Shown: positions 1 to 5,381 of the stretch, in pieces | How positions within the stretch are numbered: the first letter of the stretch is position 1 | Layout of the letters: each line of letters starts with the position of its first letter | Assembly: GCA_020439725.1 (NCBI GenBank) | Contig: JAGQSE010000621.1 | Coordinates: 1-7,065, forward strand | DNA: 7,065 nucleotides | Origin: Acidobacteriota bacterium | Lineage (GTDB): Bacteria > Acidobacteriota > Thermoanaerobaculia > Multivoradales > JAHZIX01 | Reading direction: 5' to 3' | Translations under genes and position numbers: made by a program | The notes under the pieces: generated by a model | What the model was told of the DNA's origin: nothing | Seen by the model: only the letters and a program-made list of their open reading frames with translations | Databases searched by the model: none

Positions 1-361
1 GGTCGTCGCGGACGATGAGGAAGAGGACACCGTCGTCGCGTCCCTCCTGACCGAGCTTCCAGGTCTCGGCGACCCGCAGGCTGTAGTCCTCGATGGCCTC
101 GCCGCCGAGGGTGTCGATGGTCAGGACGACGACCTGGGCGCTGGTCGCCTTTTCGAGGTTTTCGAGCTGCTGCGTCAACTCGGCCTCGTCGGCCTCGCTG
201 AGCATGCCGGCGGTATCGACGACACGACCCGTGAGGTACGGGATCTCCGCCTCGACCGCGGCACCGGCAGCGAAGGAACCGGCCACCAGCGCGGCGAGCA
301 GACAGAGACCGAGGGCCAGCCCCGGCCACCGGCCACCGGGCGAGATACTAGGCCTACTCAT
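1..361 (-). CDS. Secreted TPM-domain protein, YgcG-like (3' end beyond window)
   Basis: Partial gene; 120 residues are visible and the C-terminus lies beyond the left edge. Translating the minus strand from the ATG at 361-359 gives an N-terminal hydrophobic segment (about residues 14-34, LALGLCLLAALVAGSFAAGA), which looks like a signal peptide or anchor. The start of a TPM domain (PF04536) follows: PYLTGRVVDTAGMLS at about 41-55, then a helix rich in Glu/Gln, then SAQVVVLTIDTL and DGVLFLIVRDD, the usual alternating strand/helix pattern. The gene overlaps the upstream TPM gene by 8 bp (ATGAGTAG), so its translation is probably coupled to that gene; no strong separate ribosome binding site is visible. 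Family knowledge: TPM proteins of the YgcG type are exported and often end in a transmembrane helix and Gly/Ser-rich tail, which would be outside this window. Some TPM domains have been linked to phosphatase activity or photosystem II repair; the role here is not known. Confidence 0.9.
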   Translation of the reverse strand, partial: MSRPSISPGGRWPGLALGLCLLAALVAGSFAAGAAVEAEIPYLTGRVVDTAGMLSEADEAELTQQLENLEKATSAQVVVLTIDTLGGEAIEDYSLRVAETWKLGQEGRDDGVLFLIVRDD

Positions 362-1016
362 TGCGGATCCGCAGCTCGTCGGAGAGCTCGTCGATGTCGT
401 CGGGGCGGATCTCCACCTGCTTCTCCTCGAGCAAGGCCCCGACCTCGGCGATGGCTTCGACCAGCGCCGCGGCGGCTCGGCCGCGGCGGATCCCCACCGC
501 GAGACGGGCGGTGATCCCGGCCCAGTCGCCGGGCTCGACCTGGGCGTTGATCCCGGCATCACCCAGCACCACGACCCGGTGCTCGAAGAGCGAGAGGAAG
601 AGGAGGACGCCGGTGCGGTCGCGGGTGGCGAAGACCTCCTCCTCGAGGAAGGCCTGCATCGCCCGCTGGTGCACCCGTTGTTCGAGCACCTCCGGCGGCA
701 CCAGGCGGCGTCGCAGGGCGGGCCAGAACAGTGCCGCGAGATAGCCGAGGACGCCGGCGGCCACCACCGGCAAGGTCATCCACAGGACGCCGAGCCCACC
801 CCAGAACCCGCCTTCGACGTGAATCGCCCCGGCCACTGCGGCCGCCGCCATGGCGGCGAGGGCGGCGAGCTTCCACGAGGCCTCCTCGTAACCGTCGCAA
901 CGGTTGACGACGAAGGGCACGATCTCGCCCGAGGTCCGCGTCTCCGCCTCGGTGGCGGCACGGCGGATCGCCTCGCGGTCCGCGGCGCTGAACAACCGGT
1001 CGGTGGTGGTGGGCAC
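354..1016 (-). CDS. Membrane TPM-domain protein (COG3762-like)
   Basis: A protein of 220 residues starting on GTG at 1016-1014. An AGGGG-type ribosome binding site sits a few bases upstream, and the gap to lemA is 29 bp. The N-terminal part (about 8-47) begins a TPM fold: LFSAADREAIRRAATEAE, then TSGEIVPFVV. Two hydrophobic segments follow (about 49-65 and 74-99), ending in a basic RRR. The rest of the TPM domain follows (about 105-205): QRAMQAFLEEEV, TGVLLFLSLFEHRVVVLGDAGIN and the WAGITARLAVGIRRG helix. A TPM domain interrupted by a membrane hairpin is typical of the shorter TPM protein that accompanies LemA and a YgcG-type protein. It is probably an inner-membrane protein, with the TPM part on one face. 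The C-terminus is acidic (RPDDIDELSDELRIRNE) and its stop overlaps the next start. Function is unknown in the family; identification rests on motif pattern and gene order. Confidence 0.9.
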   Translation of the reverse strand: MPTTTDRLFSAADREAIRRAATEAETRTSGEIVPFVVNRCDGYEEASWKLAALAAMAAAAVAGAIHVEGGFWGGLGVLWMTLPVVAAGVLGYLAALFWPALRRRLVPPEVLEQRVHQRAMQAFLEEEVFATRDRTGVLLFLSLFEHRVVVLGDAGINAQVEPGDWAGITARLAVGIRRGRAAAALVEAIAEVGALLEEKQVEIRPDDIDELSDELRIRNE

Positions 1017-1045
1017 GGTGTCTTCCCCTCAGCCTGCGGCGGAGG

Positions 1046-1645
1046 TCAGAACTTCACCTCTGGAGCCCGATCGGCGCCTTCCTGCGACTTGAAATAGGGC
1101 TTCTCACCAAAACCCATGAAGTTGGCGACGACGATGGTCGGGAAGGTCTTGCGAGCGGTGTTGTAGGCCTGCGCCGCCTCGTTGAAGCGCCGACGCTCGA
1201 CCGCGATGCGGTTCTCGGCGCCCTCGAGCTGCGACTGGAGGTCGCGGAAGGCCTCCGTCGCCTTGAGCTCGGGGTATTTCTCGACCACGACGAGCAGCCG
1301 CGACAGCGCCGACGAGAGGGAATCCTGGGCCTGCTGGAAGCTCGCCATCTGCTCCGGGGTCGGCGCGCCGTTGAACTGCACCTGCCCGACCTTGGCCCGC
1401 GCCTCGGTCACCGCCTCGAAGGTCTCACGCTCGAAGCTCGCGGCCCCCTTGACCGTCGCCACCAGGTTGGGGACCAGGTCGGCCCGCCGCTGGTAGACGT
1501 TCTCCACCTGTCCCCAGGCGGCGTCGGTCTGCTCGCTCAAGGTCACCAGGTGGTTGTAGCCGCCGACGCCCAGCAACAGGACGAGGGCCACGCCGATCAA
1601 GAGGACCACACCACAACCTAGACCGAAAAGGGCTTTGCCTTTCAT
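1046..1645 (-). CDS. lemA: LemA family protein
   Basis: A protein of 199 residues with the ATG at 1645-1643, preceded by GGAGGA five bases upstream. The frame stays open to a GTG at 1723, but the 26 extra residues are Trp/Pro/Arg-rich and would come before the membrane segment, so I reject that start. One N-terminal transmembrane helix (about 8-29) is followed by the LemA helical domain. Visible family hallmarks are GYNHLVTLSEQTDAAWGQV, QRRADLVPNLVATVKGAASFE, EKYPELKATEAFRDLQSQLE and GAENRIAVERRRFNEAAQAYN, ending with a short FPTIVVANFMGF region and a hydrophilic tail. Length fits the family (about 180-200). LemA proteins are membrane-anchored four-helix proteins of unsettled function, with most of the chain probably outside the cytoplasm. 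As first gene of the LemA-TPM-TPM operon it probably belongs to a shared envelope function. Identification is secure; function is not. Confidence 0.96.
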   Translation of the reverse strand: MKGKALFGLGCGVVLLIGVALVLLLGVGGYNHLVTLSEQTDAAWGQVENVYQRRADLVPNLVATVKGAASFERETFEAVTEARAKVGQVQFNGAPTPEQMASFQQAQDSLSSALSRLLVVVEKYPELKATEAFRDLQSQLEGAENRIAVERRRFNEAAQAYNTARKTFPTIVVANFMGFGEKPYFKSQEGADRAPEVKF

Positions 1646-1659
1646 TTCTCTCCTCCAGC

Positions 1660-1678
1660 TTCGCCGCCAGGGCGGCAA
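1660..1678 (-). other. Short leader hairpin before lemA
   Basis: On the minus strand, TTGCCGC, a four-base loop and GCGGCGAA can form a stem of five G-C pairs extended by one wobble and one A-T pair. It ends a few bases before the lemA ribosome binding site (1651-1656). It could affect lemA translation, but short GC stems are common by chance in DNA of this composition. Confidence 0.3.
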
Positions 1679-1747
1679 GTCGGGTCTCCAGGCCGGCGGC
1701 GAGGACCAGGTCGCGTTCGACACGGTCCTGGGGCCACCGCTGGGCGG

Positions 1748-1753
1748 AGTATA
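1748..1753 (-). promoter_or_regulatory. Possible -10 element for the lemA operon
   Basis: The minus strand reads TATACT here, five of six bases of the sigma70 -10 consensus, in a GC-rich setting where such a hexamer is conspicuous. Transcription would begin near 1741 and give a leader of about 95 bases before lemA. No convincing -35 lies at 16-18 bases (17 bases upstream is ACCGCT), so this is a weak assignment. Confidence 0.35.
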
Positions 1754-1814
1754 CCGAGTCGGCGAGGCGGAGCGGTGACGCCACGCCCGCCGCCGGGACC
1801 AGCATGCCGGCCGG

Positions 1815-1843
1815 TTGACCGGTCCGAGAGCGGGACGTACAGT
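1815..1843 (+). promoter_or_regulatory. Probable sigma70-type promoter for the S9 peptidase gene
   Basis: TTGACC at 1815-1820 (five of six -35 bases) and TACAGT at 1838-1843 (four of six -10 bases) are separated by exactly 17 bases. Transcription would start near 1850 and leave a leader of about 78 bases before the ATG at 1928. The -35 lies within an 8-base palindrome GACCGGTC (1817-1824), right after CCGGCCGG (1807-1814), so a DNA-binding regulator could act here; that part is speculation. Confidence 0.55.
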
Positions 1844-1927
1844 CCGAAGCGACAGCCCGGACAGCCTGCCCCATCCGCCACGGCCCGGCGGGATCGACCC
1901 GCCGCCGCAAGCCCGAGGAGATCCGCG

Positions 1928-3847
1928 ATGCTCGACCGCCGACGCCGCCCGCCCCGCTTCCTGGTTCTCGCCCTCGCCGCCGTCCTCCTGCCATCGATGA
2001 CCCGGGCCGCCGAGGGCCCCGGCGAGGATCTCGCCACGACGGTGGCGCGCATGGGACAGGTCGGCTCCTGCGGCTCACCGAGCTTTTCCGCCGACGGCTC
2101 GCGGCTGGCGGTGGTGTGCGACCTGAGCGGTCTGCCGCAGGTCTGGACCGTCGATGCCCACGGCGGCTGGCCGATCGCCGTCACCGCCTCGGACGACCAG
2201 GTGGGCCGCGTCGAATGGTCCCCGGACGGCGCCTGGCTGGCCTTCGACGCCGCCTCCGGTGGCGCCCTCGACACTCAGGTGTGGCTGGTGCGACCCGATG
2301 GCACCGAGCTGCGCCGCATCACCCCCGACCAGGGCGAGAGCAATCGCCTGACCGGCTGGAGCCACGACGAACGCTTCGTCCTGCTGAGCTCGAACCGCCG
2401 CTCCCCCGCCGACAACCAGCCGTACCTCTACGAACCCGCCAGCGGCAAGACCGAGCTCGTCACCCCCGCCGCCGGCTGGAGCTTCACCGAGGACCTGTCA
2501 CCCAGCGGCGACCGCGCCATCGTCTGGCGCATGAAGAACCGTGGCGACAACGACCTTTTCCTGGTCCGCCGCGGCGGCTCGGCGGACCCCGAGGAAGTCC
2601 TCCTGACACCCCACGACGGCCCCGGCACCTTCGGCGGTGGCCGCTTCACCCGCGACGGCAAGACCCTCTACCTGGCCGCCAACCAGGGCCGCGACCTCCT
2701 CGCCTTCGCCCGCATTCGCCTCGGCGAGGATGGCACCCCGAGCCCCATCGAGGTCCTCGCCGCCCGCGACGACGCCGAGCTCGAGAGCTTCGCCATGACC
2801 GAGGACGACACCCTCGCCGCGCTGCTGTGGAACGTCGCCGGCAGGAGCGAGCTCGAGTTCTATGATCTCGCCACCGGCGCGCGGCGACCGGCGCCCGCGC
2901 TGCCCGCGGAGATCGTCGGCTCCCTCACCTTCTCCCACGACGGCCGCCGGCTGGCCTTCACCGCCACCGGCGCCGCGGCGCCGCGGGACGTCTGGACCCT
3001 CGATCTCGGCACCGGGGCTCTCCACCAGGTCACCGTCAGCCCCCACCCCGGCGTCGACCTGGCCTCGCTGGTGCGACCGGAGCTCCTCCGCTATCCGGCC
3101 CACGACGGTCTCGAGCTCAGCGGCTGGCTGTACCGCCCGCCCGGTGTCGAGGGACCGGCGCCCTACGTGCTCAGCTTCCACGGCGGCCCCGAGGGTCAGG
3201 AGCGGCCGGTCTTCCGCGCCGTCTACCAGGCGCTCTTGGCGCAGGGCATCGGGGTCTTCGCCCCCAACGTCCGGGGCTCGTCGGGGTTTGGCAAACGCTT
3301 CGTCAACCTCGACAACGGCGCGCTCCGCGCCGACGGCGTCCGCGACATCGAGGCCTCCGCCAAGGCGCTCACCGACGCCGCCATCGCCGACCCGGCGCGG
3401 CTGGGGATCATGGGTGGTTCCTACGGCGGCTACATGGTCGTCGCCGGTCTGACCTCTTATCCCAGGCTCTTCGCCGCCGGTGCCGACCTCTACGGCGTGG
3501 TCAACTTCGAGACCTTCTTCGCCCACACCGAGCCCTATATCGCCGCCATCTCGAAGATCGAGTACGGCGACCCCGACACCGAGGCCGAGATGTTGCGCGA
3601 GCTGTCCCCGATCCACAAGGTCGACCGCATCGTCGCCCCGACCCTGGTGCTCCACGGCGCCAACGACACCAACGTGCCGGTGGTCGAGGCCGAGCAGGTG
3701 GTCCACAGCCTCGAGAGCCGTGACGTGCCGGTGCACTACGTGCTCTTCCCCGACGAAGGCCACGGCTTCCGCAAGGTCGAAAACCGCGTCACGTCGACGG
3801 TCGAGATCGTCCGCTGGTTCGTGAAGTATCTCGAGGCGGGCGGGTGA
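1928..3847 (+). CDS. Secreted S9 family serine peptidase (DPP IV / acylaminoacyl-peptidase type)
   Basis: A protein of 639 residues. I chose the ATG at 1928 because GAGGAG lies seven bases upstream and the product then begins with a normal signal peptide (basic MLDRRRRPPR, hydrophobic FLVLALAAVLL, cleavage probably after the TRA near residue 27). The frame is open to 1775, but that extension has no signal-like character and overlaps the promoter. Residues about 35-385 form a beta-propeller with PD40/WD40-like blades (FSADGSRLAVV, WSPDGAWLAFD, FSHDGRRLAFT). The alpha/beta hydrolase domain (about 395-639) carries HGGP at 418-421, the nucleophile in GGSYGG (Ser498), Asp580 in HGANDTNVP and His612 in DEGHGF, all in S9 order and spacing. 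Family enzymes cleave peptides near their N-termini, often after proline or from acylated peptides, with the propeller limiting access to oligopeptides. It probably works in the periplasm or outside the cell on peptide nutrients. Exact specificity cannot be read from the sequence. Confidence 0.95.
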   Translation: MLDRRRRPPRFLVLALAAVLLPSMTRAAEGPGEDLATTVARMGQVGSCGSPSFSADGSRLAVVCDLSGLPQVWTVDAHGGWPIAVTASDDQVGRVEWSPDGAWLAFDAASGGALDTQVWLVRPDGTELRRITPDQGESNRLTGWSHDERFVLLSSNRRSPADNQPYLYEPASGKTELVTPAAGWSFTEDLSPSGDRAIVWRMKNRGDNDLFLVRRGGSADPEEVLLTPHDGPGTFGGGRFTRDGKTLYLAANQGRDLLAFARIRLGEDGTPSPIEVLAARDDAELESFAMTEDDTLAALLWNVAGRSELEFYDLATGARRPAPALPAEIVGSLTFSHDGRRLAFTATGAAAPRDVWTLDLGTGALHQVTVSPHPGVDLASLVRPELLRYPAHDGLELSGWLYRPPGVEGPAPYVLSFHGGPEGQERPVFRAVYQALLAQGIGVFAPNVRGSSGFGKRFVNLDNGALRADGVRDIEASAKALTDAAIADPARLGIMGGSYGGYMVVAGLTSYPRLFAAGADLYGVVNFETFFAHTEPYIAAISKIEYGDPDTEAEMLRELSPIHKVDRIVAPTLVLHGANDTNVPVVEAEQVVHSLESRDVPVHYVLFPDEGHGFRKVENRVTSTVEIVRWFVKYLEAGG

Positions 3848-3877
3848 ACGAGGACGGCTGGAAGGGTTGATCCGGCT

Positions 3878-3906
3878 GGCTCCTCGCCGAGCGCCGGCGA
3901 GGAGCC
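3878..3906. terminator. Hairpin between convergent genes, likely bidirectional terminator
   Basis: GGCTCCTCGCC (3878-3888) and GGCGAGGAGCC (3896-3906) form a perfect 11-bp stem with a seven-base loop. Weaker pairing continues outward (CCGG at 3872-3875 against TCGG at 3909-3912, partly wobble). It starts 30 bases after the S9 peptidase stop and lies 16 bases beyond the stop of the convergent cysteine-rich gene. No T-run follows on either strand, so it is not a textbook intrinsic terminator, but its position suits transcript ending or 3' end protection for both genes. Confidence 0.7.
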
Positions 3907-3922
3907 GATCGGGACGCTGGGC

Positions 3923-4330
3923 TCACCAGTACTGGCAGACGTTCCCCAGGCAGGACACGCCGTTGGCCTGGGGGCAGACGTTCCAGCAATCGCTGATAAA
4001 ACGACAGAAGGCCTGCGGACAAGCCGGCCCGCCGCCACCACCACCTCCACCCGAGTAGGTGTACTGGCACACCCCGCCCGAGCACACCGCGCTCTGCGCC
4101 GAAGGGCAGGCACTCGCGCACTGGGCGTCGCTGCTGCAGAACGAGGCCGGGCACTGGATCTTCGGCTGCACGTCCGACGCAGGCCCCAGATCGAGCTCGG
4201 CGGCGATGCCCGACGAGCAGCCGTCCGCCGCCGCCACCGTCACCGCGTCCGCCCCCTGCCCACCGTCCTCCGCCAGCACCGCCGGGGCCATCCCCAACGC
4301 CAAGCTCAACACCACCAGCAAGATCTTCAC
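3923..4330 (-). CDS. Secreted cysteine-rich protein with two six-cysteine modules
   Basis: A protein of 135 residues starting on GTG at 4330-4328, with AGGAG six bases upstream. Residues 1-20 (MKILLVVLSLALGMAPAVLA) are a clear Sec signal peptide. After an Ala/Asp-rich stretch with a single cysteine (C38) come two modules: cysteines at 60, 65, 71, 75, 83, 88 and at 104, 109, 115, 119, 127, 132. The spacing is the same in both, C-x4-C-x5-C-x3-C-x7-C-x4-C, each followed by QY, with CPxxFC starting the module and CP at its fourth cysteine. Eight glycines (96-103 region) link them, and the protein ends in Trp. An even number of cysteines per module and export suggest three disulfides per module, as in small knotted domains. 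I do not recognise the family. Possible roles are an extracellular binding or inhibitor protein, an adhesin piece or a toxic peptide; none can be chosen from sequence. It faces away from the secreted genes at 4543-7065. Confidence 0.85.
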   Translation of the reverse strand: MKILLVVLSLALGMAPAVLAEDGGQGADAVTVAAADGCSSGIAAELDLGPASDVQPKIQCPASFCSSDAQCASACPSAQSAVCSGGVCQYTYSGGGGGGGGPACPQAFCRFISDCWNVCPQANGVSCLGNVCQYW

Positions 4331-4398
4331 GACCGGCTCCTCTCTCCAAACAGACGTTGCACGAGACGCGACCAGGCTGCCAGAGCCCTATCGCAGAC

Positions 4399-4416
4399 AT
4401 GACGAATGTTCGTCAT
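4399..4416. promoter_or_regulatory. Perfect palindrome, candidate operator
   Basis: ATGACGAATGTTCGTCAT is a perfect inverted repeat: 8-base arms around TG. It overlaps the last two bases of a TACAAT hexamer on the minus strand and covers the expected transcription start of the cysteine-rich gene. That is where a dimeric repressor would be expected to sit. The core CGAATGTTCG resembles a shortened Gram-positive LexA box (CGAAC-N4-GTTCG), but the half-site spacing differs, so I do not call it one. Confidence 0.5.
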
Positions 4417-4420
4417 TGTA
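4415..4420 (-). promoter_or_regulatory. Probable -10 element for the cysteine-rich protein gene
   Basis: The minus strand reads TACAAT, five of six bases of the -10 consensus, in an AT-richer part of the divergent region. Transcription would start near 4408, giving a leader of about 78 bases. The matching -35 is poor (CTTCAA at 16 bases or GCTTCA at 17), so an activator or another sigma factor is possible. Confidence 0.45.
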
Positions 4421-4499
4421 CATGGGCTAGTAGTCGTTGAAGCTCGAAATTTGCGATTTCTCTTGCCACCGATGCGACCTTTCGCGACTCGATCCCGCG

Positions 4500-4527
4500 A
4501 TGAAGAGTGAAGCCAACAACTCTTCGT
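4500..4527 (+). promoter_or_regulatory. Leader hairpin directly before the ribosome binding site of the 4543 gene
   Basis: GAAGAGT (4502-4508) and ACTCTTC (4519-4525) pair perfectly around a ten-base loop. One wobble and one A-T pair extend the stem to 4500 and 4527. The stem ends right at the GGGAGGG ribosome binding site (4528-4534). It could act as a 5' stabilising stem or tune ribosome access. It is not a recognised riboswitch. Confidence 0.45.
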
Positions 4528-4542
4528 GGGAGGGAAACGCGT

Positions 4543-5274
4543 ATGGCCCGTCGTGTCATCGTCAGTGTGGGGTTGGTCGTGTTCATGGCCCTGGTCGCCT
4601 CGGCCCAGGTCGATCTCTTGAAATATGGTCAGCGAGCCCACCGGTGGGAGGGAGTGCGCAATCGTCCGGTGAGCGGTTTCGACGTCGAGCTCTTGGGCGT
4701 CCAAGCCCAGGGCGACGAAAACCTTCCGGATCGCTTTGACGACCAGGTTTCCGCTCGGTTCTATCTCGACGCCCGGAGCCCCCTCTACTTCGTCGCCCGA
4801 GAGCGCTTTCCCAAGACCTACTATTGGCTCGACCGCGTCGAACCGGCGCGGACCTGGGACCAGCGCAATGTAAACATCTTTTCCTGGCCCGCCGGGGATG
4901 TCCTGCGGCCCCTGGGGCTCGACCCTTCGGACCTGGTGTTTCTCGCCCGGCTCGACTGGGAACGACCCCGCCGTCAGGAGCACGTCGCCCCCGTCCTGCT
5001 CAGCGAGCGACGGCAAGAGATCAGCTCCTACCGCTTCACCTTCAAAACCAATTCAAGAGCGAAGGTCCGTGCCCGCGTCTTCGCCGCCAACGGCACCCAC
5101 CACTGGCAAAGCGGCGCCCTGACCGAGGTCGAAGGAGACACTCCCTTCGATCTCGTGTGGCCCTGCTCCGATCAACCCGACGGCACCTACCGACTGGTCC
5201 TCGAAGGCTATTTCCTGCGGGACAACTCGAAGGTATCCCAGGAAGTGACCTTCACCCACCTCCACCTTCTTTGA
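4543..5274 (+). CDS. Secreted protein of unknown function, possible C-terminal Ig-like domain
   Basis: A protein of 243 residues. The ATG at 4543 has GGGAGGG eight bases upstream and gives a clean signal peptide, MARRVIVSVGLVVFMALVASAQ, with cleavage near residue 20-22. A GTG at 4507 is also in frame but sits inside the leader hairpin and would put a basic tail before the signal. The mature part opens with a hydrophilic segment (LLKYGQRAHRWEGVRNRPVSGFDVELLGV), followed by aromatic-rich stretches (FYLDARSPLYFVARERFPKTYYWLDRVEP at about 73-101, and WDQRNVNIFSWP) and a Leu-rich region ending in PVLL. From about 162 alternating strands (YRFTFKT, KVRARVFA, PFDLVWP, DGTYRLVLEGYF, VSQEVTFTH) suggest a small beta-sandwich; the W...DGTYRLVLEG part resembles FlgD/Ig-like modules. 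Its one mature cysteine (C208) cannot form an internal disulfide. I do not recognise a named family. It leads the rightward run of secreted genes and may share their context. Confidence 0.85.
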   Translation: MARRVIVSVGLVVFMALVASAQVDLLKYGQRAHRWEGVRNRPVSGFDVELLGVQAQGDENLPDRFDDQVSARFYLDARSPLYFVARERFPKTYYWLDRVEPARTWDQRNVNIFSWPAGDVLRPLGLDPSDLVFLARLDWERPRRQEHVAPVLLSERRQEISSYRFTFKTNSRAKVRARVFAANGTHHWQSGALTEVEGDTPFDLVWPCSDQPDGTYRLVLEGYFLRDNSKVSQEVTFTHLHLL

Positions 5275-5284
5275 CATGCGCCGA

Positions 5285-5313
5285 GCGCTCGGGGCCCTCG
5301 CCGCCCCGGGCGC
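5285..5313 (+). terminator. Strong GC hairpin after the 4543 gene
   Basis: GCGCTCGGGGC (5285-5295) pairs with GCCCCGGGCGC (5303-5313) in an 11-bp stem with one G-U pair and a seven-base loop. It starts 11 bases after the stop. No T-run follows, so it may be a partial terminator or an RNA-processing/stability element that sets different levels for the genes on either side. No convincing promoter is visible between it and the protease gene at 5382, which favours some read-through. Confidence 0.5.
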
Positions 5314-5381
5314 CTCACCTTCGAACCCGGGTCACCGCCCCGACCGAGCCATGAGTCGTTTCGACGAGACGAGGAGCTCCT

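Noticed and set aside
93..1097. Long plus-strand open frame of 334 codons over the TPM genes
   Set aside because: It is antisense to two recognisable TPM proteins, has no ribosome binding site or family-like content, and its composition (Gly/Asp/His/Arg mixtures) is typical of a mirror frame in GC-rich DNA.
1646..1740. Minus-strand frame reading LETRLAALAAKLEER upstream of lemA, coiled-coil-like
   Set aside because: No start codon with a ribosome binding site exists in that frame, and it continues out of frame through lemA. Ala/Leu/Glu/Arg-rich helices arise easily from GC-rich DNA. It might be a gene remnant, but nothing shows it.
2498..3763. Minus-strand open frame of 421 codons inside the S9 peptidase gene
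   Set aside because: It lies wholly opposite a gene with intact catalytic motifs, and its repeated Val/Gly/Glu/Asp pattern reflects the reverse complement of GC-biased codons.
4029..4051. GGN-repeat tract as a possible microsatellite or regulatory repeat
   Set aside because: It lies in frame within the cysteine-rich gene and simply encodes the eight-glycine linker with mixed Gly codons.
4399..4416. LexA (SOS) box
   Set aside because: The half-sites resemble CGAA/TTCG but the spacing is shorter than the known Gram-positive box, and no SOS gene is nearby.
4327..5016. Minus-strand open frame of 229 codons crossing the divergent region
   Set aside because: It runs opposite the secreted 4543 gene and through the intergenic control region, with no signal peptide or recognised domain; both flanking real genes have good ribosome binding sites.
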